Assembly: GCF_039908635.1 (NCBI RefSeq)
Contig: NZ_CP150918.1
Coordinates: forward strand, 3,860,001-3,924,000
Direction of reading: 5' to 3'
DNA length: 64,000 bases
Source: Pseudomonas purpurea
Lineage (GTDB): Bacteria; Pseudomonadota; Gammaproteobacteria; Pseudomonadales; Pseudomonadaceae
The notes beneath the pieces are model-generated. The model was not told the origin of the DNA. It ran no database searches and saw only the letters and a program-made list of their open reading frames with translations. Positions within the stretch are counted from its first letter, which is position 1; each line of letters begins with the position of its first letter. Positions 39,601-48,776 of this stretch are shown here, one piece after another. Both the position numbers and the translations under genes were made by a program.

Positions 39601-40642
39601 CGGGATGCCCTGACCACGCGGGGTGCCCGCAACAAAAAGTGTGGCCTCGGCCAGGCCATAGGACGCCATGTAACTGCTCGCGCTGAAACCGCAACTCGCA
39701 AACTTGTCGGCAAAGCGCTCCAGGGTATCGAGACGAATCGGCTCGGAACCGGAATACGCCACGCGCCAGCCGCTCAGGTCGAGGCGCTCCATGGCGGTCT
39801 CGCTCACGCGTTCACTGCACAGGCGATAGGCAAAATCCGGCCCGCCGCTGATGGTGCCGCCGTATTCACTGATCGCTTCCAGCCAGCGCAATGGCCGGCC
39901 GAGGAAGTACGCCGGCGACATCAGCACGCACGGCACGCCACTGAAAATCGGTTGCAGCAGGCCGCCGATCAGGCCCATGTCGTGGTACAGCGGCAGCCAG
40001 CTGACGATCACGTCGTCGGGGTTGAGGTCGATGCCAAAGCCGCGACGGATCAGCAGTTCATTGGCCACCAGGTTGCCGTGGCTGACTTGCACGCCTTTGG
40101 GCAACGCGGTGGAACCGGAGGTGTACTGCAGAAATGCGATGTCGTCGTCACGCAGATCGGGCGCGACCCAACGCTGGGCGATGGCGCTGTCCAGGTTGTC
40201 GACGCAGAGCAGTTGCGGGGCGTGTTCGGCGTTGAGTTCGTTCATTTGCAGCAGCGCGTCGCGCAGGCCGGCACTGGTCAGCAGCAGCCGTGGCTCGGCG
40301 TCGGCAATGATCGACAACAGCCGCTCCTGGTGATGCCGACGGGTCGACTCTGGCGGGTAGGGCCGGCACCGCAATGACGCCCGCATACAGGCAACCAAAA
40401 AACGCCGCGACGTAATCCGGGCCACTGGGAAACAGCAACACCGCGCGATCACCCAGACCCGCCTCGGCCTGCAAAGCTGCGGCGATGGTGCGTGCTCGAA
40501 GGTCCAGATCGCGATAACTCAGCACGCAACCCTGTTCCCGGGTTTCGGCAAGAAAGCGCAAGGCGACCCGATCCGGCGTCAGGGCCGCGCGGCGCTGGAG
40601 GGCTTGGACCAGGGTGCTGGGGAGTTCGAACGCGTCGATCAT
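27627..40642 (-). CDS. pvdL: Pyoverdine chromophore non-ribosomal peptide synthetase PvdL (two frameshifts)
   Basis: Restored length is about 4337 residues. Domain order: acyl-CoA ligase (1-560, [13 protein letters not shown]); carrier (GGNS near 614); condensation (HHIIADG near 809); adenylation; carrier (GGHS near 1672); condensation (HHIVTEG); adenylation; carrier (GGDS near 2742); epimerase (HHLVVDG near 2922); condensation of the D-donor type (HHILIDA near 3397); adenylation; carrier (GGHS near 4275). No thioesterase. This is the PvdL plan: fatty acyl start, L-Glu, D-Tyr, L-Dab. The frame breaks at 40360-40364 (VPA then YPPESTRR) and at 36842-36847 (SHAPG then LHLHGDN). Each is one extra base at GGCC; both sides fit together without loss. 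The start [10 protein letters not shown] follows a GGAAAC leader. It is divergent from pvdS behind a PvdS element. Confidence 0.95.
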
Positions 40643-40798
40643 GAGGTTTCCTGCCTGAGTTCGGCTTGCAAATGGAATCGGTTTTTCAAACGTCACACGC
40701 GTCACGCCGCGTGCTGGGCACGGTCTTGGCCGACCGCGCAAGGCGTTGGGAATGCTGGGTTGGCGGGGGCTGTCAGCCGCTACCATTCACCAATGAGA

Positions 40799-40822
40799 AC
40801 GGATGACGTCTTGAAATAATTA
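40799..40822 (-). promoter_or_regulatory. PvdS-dependent promoter of pvdL
   Basis: Minus strand TAATT (40818-40822), 16 bases, CGT (40799-40801), preceded by C. One mismatch from TAAAT-N16-CGT. It lies about 157 bases before the pvdL start in the pvdL-pvdS gap. Confidence 0.7.
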
Positions 40823-40912
40823 GTCTTCTGCCGCCCCGCTCCGCAGCCACGCTAGGCGCCCGGTGTGGCACCGCTCGCAAAGTGCACTTTTTTGGATCAT
40901 TAATTCTCTTTC

Positions 40913-40931
40913 TCAATTGACAATCATTATC
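40913..40931 (+). promoter_or_regulatory. Fur box upstream of pvdS
   Basis: TCAATTGACAATCATTATC matches 14 of 19 positions of GATAATGATAATCATTATC, with the right ten bases perfect, and continues with another ATTC hexamer. It is about 85 bases before the pvdS start. Iron-loaded Fur would block pvdS, the known top of pyoverdine control. Confidence 0.82.
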
Positions 40932-41015
40932 ATTCAACATAATTTGTCGCTCGATAGGTAGGACGGCTCCGAACCACTTGTCGTCCGACTAACTTTTAGT
41001 AGCAAGGTGATTTCC

Positions 41016-41564
41016 ATGACGGAACAAGTATCCACAAGCAGGTGCGACTCACCGTTACTCCAGGCCTTCGTCGACAACCGGCTGATTCTGGTCAAGATTG
41101 CCGCACGCATCACCGGTTGCCGGTCGCGCGCCGAAGACGTGGTTCAGGATGCGTTCTTCCGGCTGCAATCGGCGCCGCAGATCACGTCCTCGTTCAAGGC
41201 TCAACTCAGTTATCTGTTCCAGATCGTGCGCAACCTGGCGATCGACCACTACCGCAAGCAGGCGCTGGAACAAAAGTACTCGGGCACCGAAGAGGAGGGT
41301 TTGAACGTGGTTATCCACGGTGCTTCCCCGGAAACCTCGCATATCAACTTCTCGACGCTGGAAAACATCGCCGACGCGTTGACCGAGCTGCCGAGCCGGA
41401 CACGTTATGCGTTCGAGATGTACCGCCTGCACGGCGTCCCGCAAAAGGACATCGCCAAGGAACTCGGCGTCTCGCCAACCCTGGTGAACTTCATGATTCG
41501 CGATGCCCTGATTCACTGCCGCAAAGTCTCGGGCAGCCGCAGCGATACCTTCGCCCGCCGCTGA
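41016..41564 (+). CDS. pvdS: Iron-starvation ECF sigma factor PvdS
   Basis: A 182-residue ECF sigma factor nearly word-for-word like PvdS (PbrA/PfrI): LLQAFVDNRLILVKIAARIT, region 2 CRSRAEDVVQDAFFRLQSA, LSYLFQIVRNLAIDHYRKQA, and region 4 RYAFEMYRLHGVPQKDIAKE then LGVSPTLVNFMIRDALIHC. It directs RNA polymerase to iron-starvation boxes such as those found here before pvdH, pvdL and pvdYII. A start at ATG 41016 with AAGGTGA just upstream is preferred to the GTG at 41007. Fur box upstream; activity is normally held by the anti-sigma FpvR, which is not in this window. Confidence 0.96.
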   Translation: MTEQVSTSRCDSPLLQAFVDNRLILVKIAARITGCRSRAEDVVQDAFFRLQSAPQITSSFKAQLSYLFQIVRNLAIDHYRKQALEQKYSGTEEEGLNVVIHGASPETSHINFSTLENIADALTELPSRTRYAFEMYRLHGVPQKDIAKELGVSPTLVNFMIRDALIHCRKVSGSRSDTFARR

Positions 41565-41582
41565 CCCTCGACGTATCGAGCC

Positions 41583-41611
41583 GGCAGGCCAGGGGATCAC
41601 CCCGCCCTGCC
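41583..41611. terminator. Hairpin between convergent pvdS and pvdYII
   Basis: GGCAGG ... CCTGCC enclosing GGGGATCACCCC. It lies in the 60-base gap between the two converging genes. No T-run, so moderate support. Confidence 0.5.
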
Positions 41612-41624
41612 CGATATCTCCCTC

Positions 41625-42638
41625 TCAAGCCAGGGTGCAATGATCGAAAAAGCGCTCGCGCCCCAGGATCATCAAAGCCGCCCGCTTGTGGGGAAAATCA
41701 AACTCTTTCTCGCAGTGGAAACACTGGTTGTGCAGGTGGCCGATCATCTTCGCGTTATCGGCACGCGGCTCCACCACCACCCGCTGGGTACGCGGATCGT
41801 CGAGAAACAGGTAATGCACCAGCGCCGATAACCAACTGGCAACCTTGTGCGGGCCGCGATGGTCTTCCTCGCCCACCAGCATGTGAATCCCGCGGTCGTA
41901 GTCGCCCGCCTCGCAGAACGGTGCGATGCGGTCTTCCTTGGCCCAATAGGCTTCGAAATACGCGAACGGCTGATCATTGAAACAGCCGATCAGCGTCAGG
42001 GTGTGGGGGTCGGTTTCAAGGGTATTCAAGTACGCGCGATGCTTTTCGAGGCTGCCGCTCTCTTCCCAGAAATTCGCCACGCGCGGGCTGTTTTGCCAGC
42101 GATGAAAACGCTCAAGGTCATGATCGATTTCAACCGTGCGCAATGAAATCCACGCCCCAAGACGTGCATCAAATCGCCGATAGACTTCGCCGCGAGGTTT
42201 GATCGGGCGCCGTGGATGACGCTTGCCGGCGCTGATGATCATTTGCTGCGGGTAGACGTTACCGACAGATTCGCCCAACCAGGGTTGCGGCTGCTGCCAG
42301 AACAACGTGCGTTCGCAAACGTACTGCCCCGCCACCTCCGTCGCCACCAGTAAGCCGCTGAGCAAGGCTTCGGTCGGCGATTCGTCGAGCTGCCAGGTCA
42401 GGCGCTGGCATTGGGTGTCTCGCGCAAACAGCCAGTAACACGCCGCCCATAGCGCCGGACCGACGGGACGACGGTGAAACGCCTCCACTTGCAGACGTAG
42501 CGCCGGCTCACGCGTCAAGCGCAGGCGAATCAGCGGTTGGCCTTCCAGGCTCAGGCTCAGGTAACGCTCGGTTTCATCGCCTGCAAGCAGGCGTCCCTGC
42601 GGTAACGCGAGGGAAGACAGGTCATTCAGATGGGACAT
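41625..42638 (-). CDS. N5-hydroxyornithine acetylase (PvdYII-like, IucB/AlcB family)
   Basis: A 337-residue protein whose second half is the siderophore acetyltransferase domain (GNAT fold of AlcB/IucB/PvdYII): SLRTVEIDHDLERFHRWQNSPRV, PFAYFEAYWAKEDRIAPFCE, GIHMLVGEEDHRGPHKVASW, RVVVEPRADNAKMIGHL. In pyoverdine producers this enzyme acetylates N5-hydroxyornithine to AcOHOrn. The perfect PvdS box 40 bases upstream and the neighbour pvdS place it in pyoverdine synthesis. The acceptor is inferred; formyl-type PvdF is a different family. Confidence 0.88.
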   Translation of the reverse strand: MSHLNDLSSLALPQGRLLAGDETERYLSLSLEGQPLIRLRLTREPALRLQVEAFHRRPVGPALWAACYWLFARDTQCQRLTWQLDESPTEALLSGLLVATEVAGQYVCERTLFWQQPQPWLGESVGNVYPQQMIISAGKRHPRRPIKPRGEVYRRFDARLGAWISLRTVEIDHDLERFHRWQNSPRVANFWEESGSLEKHRAYLNTLETDPHTLTLIGCFNDQPFAYFEAYWAKEDRIAPFCEAGDYDRGIHMLVGEEDHRGPHKVASWLSALVHYLFLDDPRTQRVVVEPRADNAKMIGHLHNQCFHCEKEFDFPHKRAALMILGRERFFDHCTLA

Positions 42639-42677
42639 GGGTCGGGCTCACGTAATCGTCGACAGTTCAACGATGTG

Positions 42678-42701
42678 ACGTGAGCCGGGGCGGGAAATTT
42701 A
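42678..42701 (-). promoter_or_regulatory. PvdS-dependent promoter of the pvdYII-like gene
   Basis: Minus strand TAAAT (42697-42701), exactly 16 bases, CGT (42678-42680): perfect match to the iron-starvation box, 40 bases before the gene start. Confidence 0.9.
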
Positions 42702-42737
42702 GGCGCCGTATTGAAATCAGGGGCGGATCAGCCGATT

Positions 42738-43532
42738 TCAGCCTTTGGGCACCGGCACGATGGCAATTTTGTACGGGTCGAAGATCTTCAGCATCTGGCC
42801 ATTGTCCCGCAGGCCTTGCAGCAATTTGCCGAATGCCTCGCCGCTGATGGGCGCTTGCGGGCGGATCAATGCGTAATGGTGATAGACCTGATCGATGCGC
42901 TGGGACACCAGCAACTGCTCCCCGATCTTGTCATTGCGCAGCAGGTAATCGCTCAAGTAGGAGCGGGTCACCAGGGCAATGTCCGCACGGTCGCGCAGCA
43001 CCATCAGGATATTGCTGTCGTGGGAATACGTAAGCGTGGCGTTGTAGTTATCGGCGAGGAATTTCGGGTCGGCGTTGAAGTTGGCAAACTCATAGTGGTA
43101 ACCGCTGTACAGCGCCAGGCGTTTGCCTTTCAAATCGGCGAAATAGCTTTGCTGGCGATCGGGCTTGCTCTGCGCGACAAAGATCTCTGCGTCTTCCAGG
43201 CCCATGTCGACAGAGGTGTGCGCAATGTCCTTCCAGCCCCACTCCGGGTTCTCGAAGATCGCCATGTCGACCCGGCCTTCCTTGAAGTCACCGAAACGCC
43301 GAGGTAGCGAAGTCGGCACCAGGACAAATTCATACTCGGTCTGGAGCTTATTCAGCGCCTCGACCAACTGCGGCAGCAGCCCGGTGTCGGCACCGGATTC
43401 CGGGCGGACGGTGTAGGGTGGGAAATGCGCGGCTCCGACCTGTACCCGTTGCGCGGCCGACACGGGTAAAACGAACAACGCTCCCAGCGCTATCAGCCAT
43501 ACCCGCGAAATCGTCCGAATTGGCGAACCCAT
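42738..43532 (-). CDS. Periplasmic solute-binding protein, family 3 type
   Basis: A 264-residue protein with signal peptide (MGSPIRTISRVWLIALGALFVLPVSAA) and the type 3 (amino-acid) binding fold: VGAAHFPPYTVRPESG, GLLPQLVEALNKL, RRFGDFKEGRVDMAIFE, and ALVTRSYLSDYLL. No permease or ATPase gene is near, so it may act as an orphan binding protein or signalling input; ligand unknown. ATG 43532 gives the best signal peptide; ATG 43559 is an alternative. Confidence 0.82.
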   Translation of the reverse strand: MGSPIRTISRVWLIALGALFVLPVSAAQRVQVGAAHFPPYTVRPESGADTGLLPQLVEALNKLQTEYEFVLVPTSLPRRFGDFKEGRVDMAIFENPEWGWKDIAHTSVDMGLEDAEIFVAQSKPDRQQSYFADLKGKRLALYSGYHYEFANFNADPKFLADNYNATLTYSHDSNILMVLRDRADIALVTRSYLSDYLLRNDKIGEQLLVSQRIDQVYHHYALIRPQAPISGEAFGKLLQGLRDNGQMLKIFDPYKIAIVPVPKG

Positions 43533-43636
43533 TAGCAAAACCCACCCCTGCAAAGACATTCATTACTTCTAAGCTAGGCGGTTTCGCCCACTTAGACAAC
43601 TTGGTACTGGCTATTTAATCCATCGCGCCGCCCGCG

Positions 43637-44260
43637 CTATTTTTCTTCGAGGACCAATATCAAGGCCTCATCCGCCAATTGGTCCAGGCTCAGGCTGCCT
43701 TCGGCACGAAACCAGGTGGTGGTCCAGGACAAGGCGCCCGTCAGGAAACGTCGGGTGATAAACACATCGCCGCGGATAAACCCGGCCTCCTTGGCTTCAC
43801 CCAAAACCTGCAACCAGATCTGCTCATAGACATCGCGCAGGGCCAGTACCTGAACCTGCCCTTCCACCGACAGCGAACGCCATTCGTAAACCAGCACCGC
43901 CATCGCCTCGCCGCTGCCGCCCATGATCGATTGCAATTCGCAACGAATCAGCGCCAGCACGCGTTCGCGCACATCGTGGGCGTCCGCCAGTGCAGCGCGC
44001 ATCAGCGCAGTGTTGTAGTGAATGGTTTCCTCCATGACCGCCCGGAGGATTTCATCCTTGCTCTTGAAGTGATGAAAAATGCTCCCGGACTGGATCCCCA
44101 CCGCACTGGCCAGGTCACGCACCGTGGTGCGCTCGTAACCCTTGTTACGAAACAGGTGAGCGGCCATTTGCAGCAACTTGCCACGGGCGCTGTCGGGGTC
44201 GGTGATACGCCCGCTGTCCACCAACTCGCGCATCACTTGCAGGGCTTTTTGCTCGTCCAC
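43637..44260 (-). CDS. atuR: TetR-family repressor AtuR of terpene utilisation
   Basis: A 207-residue TetR protein: ARGKLLQMAAHLFRNKGYER, TTVRDLASAVGIQSGSIFHHF and KSKDEILRAVMEE form the DNA-binding domain (residues about 25-80), with a ligand domain after it. It is divergent from atuA, and the gap has two mirror-image palindromes matching the known description of AtuR sites. It represses the atu genes until a terpene intermediate (a geranyl- or citronellyl-type CoA) is present. The start is taken at GTG 44260, preceded by AAGGAG; the longer frame begins inside the operator. Confidence 0.85.
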   Translation of the reverse strand: MDEQKALQVMRELVDSGRITDPDSARGKLLQMAAHLFRNKGYERTTVRDLASAVGIQSGSIFHHFKSKDEILRAVMEETIHYNTALMRAALADAHDVRERVLALIRCELQSIMGGSGEAMAVLVYEWRSLSVEGQVQVLALRDVYEQIWLQVLGEAKEAGFIRGDVFITRRFLTGALSWTTTWFRAEGSLSLDQLADEALILVLEEK

Positions 44261-44347
44261 GCCGCTCTCCTTCACTTGCCTGAAACGATTACCGTCTGGC
44301 GCCCGGCAACCGGGTGCTTGCGCGCGCAATTTATGCTGGTGAGGTGA

Positions 44348-44364
44348 ACCAAGCAAGCGCTTGG
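44348..44364. promoter_or_regulatory. AtuR operator 1
   Basis: ACCAAGCAAGCGCTTGG contains the palindrome core CAAGCGCTTG and is the exact reverse complement of operator 2 at 44391. AtuR of P. aeruginosa is known to bind two inverted repeats in the atuR-atuA gap. Confidence 0.8.
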
Positions 44365-44390
44365 ACGGAAGTATTTGCAGCGTTTACAAA

Positions 44391-44407
44391 CCAAGCGCTT
44401 GCTTGGT
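44391..44407. promoter_or_regulatory. AtuR operator 2
   Basis: CCAAGCGCTTGCTTGGT, the exact inverse of operator 1, 26 bases further on. It lies 36 bases before the atuA start, positioned to block the atuA promoter. Confidence 0.8.
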
Positions 44408-44443
44408 AGTCTCGCCGCAGTGCTTTCAGGAGAAAGGCCCGCC

Positions 44444-46235
44444 ATGAACACAACCCTGCGCATCGGTTGCGCCAGTGCATTCTGGGGCGACACCTCGACC
44501 GCCGCCGCGCAGTTGGTAGACGGCGCACGTCTGGATTACCTGGTGTTCGACTACCTGGCCGAAATCACCATGTCCCTGCTGGCCGGCGCCCGCATGAAGG
44601 ACCCTCAGGCCGGTTACGCCACCGATTTCGTTGAAACCCTCAGCCCGCTGCTGGGGAAAATCGCCGAACAACGAATACGCGTTATCAGCAACGCGGGCGG
44701 CATCAACCCGCTGGCCTGCGCTGCCGCCCTGCAAGCGGCCTGCGATAAAGCCGCCCTGCCGTTGAAAATCGCCGTACTGCTGGGCGATGACCTGCAACCG
44801 CGATTCAAGGAACTGAGCAGCGCGGGCGTGACCGAAATGTTCAGCGGCGCGCCATTACCGCCCCTGTGCGTGTCGACCAACGCCTACCTGGGCGCACCGG
44901 GCATCGTCGAAGCCCTGCGCCTGGGCGCCGACATCGTCATCACCGGGCGAGTGGTCGACAGTGCGGTGGTCAGCGCGGCACTGGTGCATGAATTCGGCTG
45001 GTCCTGGCAGGACTACGACAAACTGGCCCAGGCTGCACTGGCCGGGCACATCATTGAATGCGGCGCCCAGTGCACCGGCGGCAACTTCACCGATTGGCGC
45101 GACGTGCCGGACTATGAACACATCGGCTTCCCGATCGTCGAAGTCAGTGCCGACGGCCAGTTCATCGTCACCAAGCCGCCAGGCAGCGGCGGGCTGGTCA
45201 CGCCGTTGACGGTCGGCGAACAACTGCTCTATGAAATCGGCGACCCGCGCGCGTACCTGTTGCCCGACGTGGTTTGCGATTTCAGTCAGGTCAAACTCCA
45301 GCAACAGGGCAAAAATGCGGTGCGGGTCCATGGCGCCAAAGGCCTGCCGCCCACCGACCACTACAAGGTCAGCGCCACTTACCCGGACGGTTTTCGCTGC
45401 ACCGCCAGTTGCCTGATCGCCGGCATCGACGCCGTGGCCAAGGCCCGGCGCGTCAGCCAGGCGATCATCGACAAAACCTCGGAAATGTTCGGCCAGCGCG
45501 GCTGGGCGCCTTACAGCGAAGTGAACATCGAACTGCTGGGCAGCGAGGCCACGTATGGCCCTCACGGTCAGCGCCAGGACAGCCGTGAAGTGGTGATCAA
45601 ACTGGCGGTGCGTCATCCGGACAAACGCGCGCTGATTCTGTTCTCCCGTGAAATCGCCCAGGCCGCCACCGGCATGGCGCCGGGGCCTGACCGGCATCGT
45701 CGGCGGACGCCCGACGGTGTACCCATTGATCCGGCTGTTTTCGTTCCTGATCGACAAGGCGACCTGCACCCTGGACATCGACCTGCTCGGCCAGCGCCAC
45801 CGCTGCACCCTGCCGGCCCTCGACCGTCTCGACAGCGCCACCCTGCCCCGTCCTCATGACCTGCCCAAACCCCACGGCCGCGCCGACGCCAGTGTGGCGC
45901 TGGTGAAACTGGCAGTGGCGCGCTCCGGCGACAAGGGCAATCACAGCAACATCGGCGTCATGGCCCGCGCGCCCGAGTACCTGCCGTGGATCGCCGAAGC
46001 CTTGACGCCCGAGGTCATCGTCGACTGGATGAGCCACGTCCTGGACCCGATTCATGGGCGCGTCGAGCGTTGGTATCTACCGGGCAGCCACAGCCTGAAC
46101 TTTCTGCTGGAGAATGCTCTGGGGGGCGGCGGCGTTGCGAGCCTGCGGATCGACCCGCAAGGCAAGGCGTTCGCCCAGCAGTTGCTGGAGATCCAGATCC
46201 CGGTGCCGCAAGGCATCGCCGACCACGTCAACTAG
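44444..46235 (+). CDS. atuA: Acyclic terpene utilisation protein AtuA (one frameshift)
   Basis: Restored length about 596 residues. The N-terminal DUF1446/AtuA domain ([50 protein letters not shown]) is followed by a small C-terminal AtuA-like domain ([20 protein letters not shown]). AtuA is needed for growth on citronellol and geraniol; its reaction is not established. The frame breaks at 45682-45687: AATGMAPG continues as [13 protein letters not shown] in the next frame after removal of one G. Good ribosome site (CAGGAG). First gene of atuABCDEF. Confidence 0.92.
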
Positions 46236-46247
46236 AGGAGTATCGCC

Positions 46248-47117
46248 ATGGCCTATGACTCCATTTTCAAGCCTGACCTGTTCGCCGGCCAGACCATCAT
46301 TGTCACCGGTGGCGGCAGCGGTATCGGCCGCTGCACCGCCCACGAACTCGCCGCCCTTGGCGCCCACGTCCTGTTGGTCGGACGCCGGGTCGACAAACTC
46401 AAAACCGTCACGGCGGAAATCCGTCAGGACGGCGGCACCGCCAGCTACCAGACCTGCGACATCCGCGACGAAGATGCGGTGACCACGCTGATCCGGCAAC
46501 TGATCAGCCAACACGGCCCCATCCACGGACTGGTCAACAATGCCGGTGGCCAGTACCCGTCACCGCTGTCGGCGATCAATCAGAAGGGATTTGAAACCGT
46601 GCTGCGGACCAACCTGGTCGGCGGTTTCCTGATGGCCCGGGAAGTGTTCAACCAGTCCATGAGCCAACATGGCGGGGCCATCGTCAACATGCTCGCCGAC
46701 ATGTGGGGCGGGATGCCGGGCATGGGTCACTCCGGCGCCGCACGCTCGGGCATGGACAACTTCACCAAGACCGCCGCCTTCGAATGGGGTTATGCCGGTG
46801 TGCGGGTCAACGCGGTGGCGCCAGGCTGGATCGCCTCCAGCGGCATGGACACTTACGAAGGTGCGTTCAAAGCCGTGATCCCGACCCTGCGCGAGCATGT
46901 GCCACTCAAGCGTATCGGCACCGAGTCGGAAGTCAGCGCGGCCATTGTTTTTCTGCTCAGCCCGGCAGCAGCCTTCATCAGCGGCAGCACCTTGCGCATC
47001 GACGGCGCGGCCAGCCTCGGCGGGCGCGCATGGCCGATCCACAAGGCGCAACGCAGCGAACCCTTCAACGGATTCCACCGCGCTTACCTGCCGGACGTGC
47101 TCAAGGACAAGGAGTAA
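46248..47117 (+). CDS. atuB: SDR dehydrogenase AtuB
   Basis: A 289-residue SDR: TGGGSGIGRCTAHELAALGA (NAD(P) loop), NNAGGQYPSPL, and an active-site region ADMWGGMPGMGHSGAARSGM, where the YxxxK tyrosine is replaced (H-S-G-A-A-R), as in peroxisomal 2,4-dienoyl-CoA reductase-like SDRs. In the Atu pathway it is thought to act on a citronellol/citronellal-level or CoA intermediate; the exact step is not settled. It is twelve bases after atuA with GAGGAG, and 3 bases before atuC. Confidence 0.9.
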   Translation: MAYDSIFKPDLFAGQTIIVTGGGSGIGRCTAHELAALGAHVLLVGRRVDKLKTVTAEIRQDGGTASYQTCDIRDEDAVTTLIRQLISQHGPIHGLVNNAGGQYPSPLSAINQKGFETVLRTNLVGGFLMAREVFNQSMSQHGGAIVNMLADMWGGMPGMGHSGAARSGMDNFTKTAAFEWGYAGVRVNAVAPGWIASSGMDTYEGAFKAVIPTLREHVPLKRIGTESEVSAAIVFLLSPAAAFISGSTLRIDGAASLGGRAWPIHKAQRSEPFNGFHRAYLPDVLKDKE

Positions 47118-47120
47118 CCC

Positions 47121-48738
47121 ATGCCAGTGATTGAATCCGAGCTCGACCCGCACCACCCGCAGTTTGCCCTGAACCGCGAGGCGATGCTCGCGTCAGTCGA
47201 ACACCTGAGCCAGTTGGAGCAGCAACTGTTGGCCAAGGCTGCGGAGGCCAAAGCCAAATTCGAGCAACGCGGGCAGTTGTTGCCGCGCGAACGCCTGAAC
47301 CTGCTGCTCGACCCCGGCGCGCCGTTTCTCGAACTGGCGAGCCTGGCCGGCTACAAACTGCACGACGACAAGGACGGCAGTCAGGCCGGTGGCGGCCTGA
47401 TTGCCGGCATTGGCTACGTGTCCGGCGTGCGGGTGCTGGTGGTGGCCAACAACAGCGCGATCAAGGGCGGGACCATTTCCCCCAGCGGCCTGAAAAAATC
47501 CCTGCGCCTGCAACAGATCGCCATGGAAAACAAACTGCCGGTGATCACCCTCGCCGAAAGCGGTGGAGCCAACCTCAACTACGCGGCGGAGATTTTCATC
47601 GAGGGTGCCCGCAGCTTTGCCAATCAGGCACGGATGTCGGCCATGGGCCTGCCGCAAATCACCGTGGTCCACGGTTCGGCCACGGCGGGCGGCGCCTATC
47701 AGCCAGGGCTGTCGGATTACGTGGTGGTGGTGCGCGGCAAAGCCAAGCTGTTTCTGGCCGGCCCGCCGCTGCTCAAGGCGGCTACCGGCGAAGTCGCCAC
47801 GGATGAACAACTCGGTGGCGCGCAAATGCACGCGCAAGTTGCCGGCACCGCCGAGTACCTGGCCGAGAACGATGCCGACGGTGTGCGGCTGGTGCGCGAG
47901 ATCGTCAGCCTGTTGCCGTGGAATGCACGGTTACCGCTGCGCACGGCGCCACATTGGGACGAGCCGCTGTACCCCATCGACGAACTGCTGGGGCTGATCC
48001 CCGCTGACCCCAAAAAGCCCTACGACGTGCGCGAAATCATTGCCCACATCGCCGATGGCTCACGTTTTCTTGAGTTCAAGGGCGAGTTCGATCAACAAAC
48101 GATCTGCGGCCATCTGCATCTCCAGGGTCAGCCCTGCGGATTCATCGGCAACAACGGCCCGATCACCCCGCAAGGCGCAAGCAAGGCTGCGCAGTTCATC
48201 CAGCTCTGCGATCAGAGCCAAACCCCGCTGCTGTTTTTCCACAACACCACCGGTTTCATGGTGGGCACCGAAGCCGAACAGCACGGGGTGATCAAACACG
48301 GCGCGAAGATGATCCAGGGCCGTGGCCAATGCGCGGGTGCCGAAGCTGACCATCGTGGTCGGTGGTTCCTACGGGGCCGGTAACTACGCGATGTGCGGGC
48401 GGGGCCTGGACCCGCGTTTCATCTTCGCCTGGCCCAACAGCCACACGGCCGTGATGGGCGGCGCCCAGGCCGGCAAAGTGCTGCGTATCGTCACCGAAGC
48501 CAAGCAGCTCAAGGACGGCCTGGTGCCCGACCCGAAAATGCTCGACATGCTTGAACAGGTCACCGCACAAAAACTCGACAGCCAGTCCACCGCGCTGTAC
48601 GGCAGCGCCAACCTGTGGGACGACGGGCTGATCGACCCACGGGATACCCGCACGCTACTCGGTTATTTGCTGGACATTTGTCGCGAGGCCGAGGTTCGTC
48701 AGCTACAACCCAACAGTTTTGGGGTCGCACGTTTTTGA
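47121..48738 (+). CDS. atuC: Geranyl-CoA carboxylase beta (carboxyltransferase) subunit AtuC (one frameshift)
   Basis: Restored length about 538 residues. Carboxyltransferase of the propionyl/methylcrotonyl-CoA carboxylase type: RERLNLLLDPGAPFLEL at the N-terminus, ESGGANLNYAAEIF, STATAGGAYQPGLSDY-type loop (HGSATAGGAYQPG), GNNGPITPQGASKAAQFIQLC, FFHNTTGFMVGTEAEQHG, and GGSYGAGNYAMCGRG. With AtuF it carboxylates geranyl-CoA. The frame breaks at 48317-48321: KMIQ continues as AVANARVPKLTIVVGG; one G too many in CAGGGCC. It is coupled closely to atuB. Confidence 0.92.
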
Positions 48739-48776
48739 GGCTCTGATTACCACCAGGTTTAGGGAGAACAATAAAA

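Noticed and set aside
36667..40452. Reading pvdL as two or three separate NRPS genes
   Set aside because: The breaks fall in the middle of an adenylation domain and of the acyl-CoA ligase domain, and one-base corrections join the halves perfectly.
45648..46235. The C-terminal part of atuA as an independent gene
   Set aside because: It begins with out-of-frame residues and continues the AtuA sequence exactly after removal of one G at 45682-45687.
48322..48738. The end of atuC as an independent gene
   Set aside because: It is the C-terminal part of the carboxyltransferase; the frame joins at 48317-48321.
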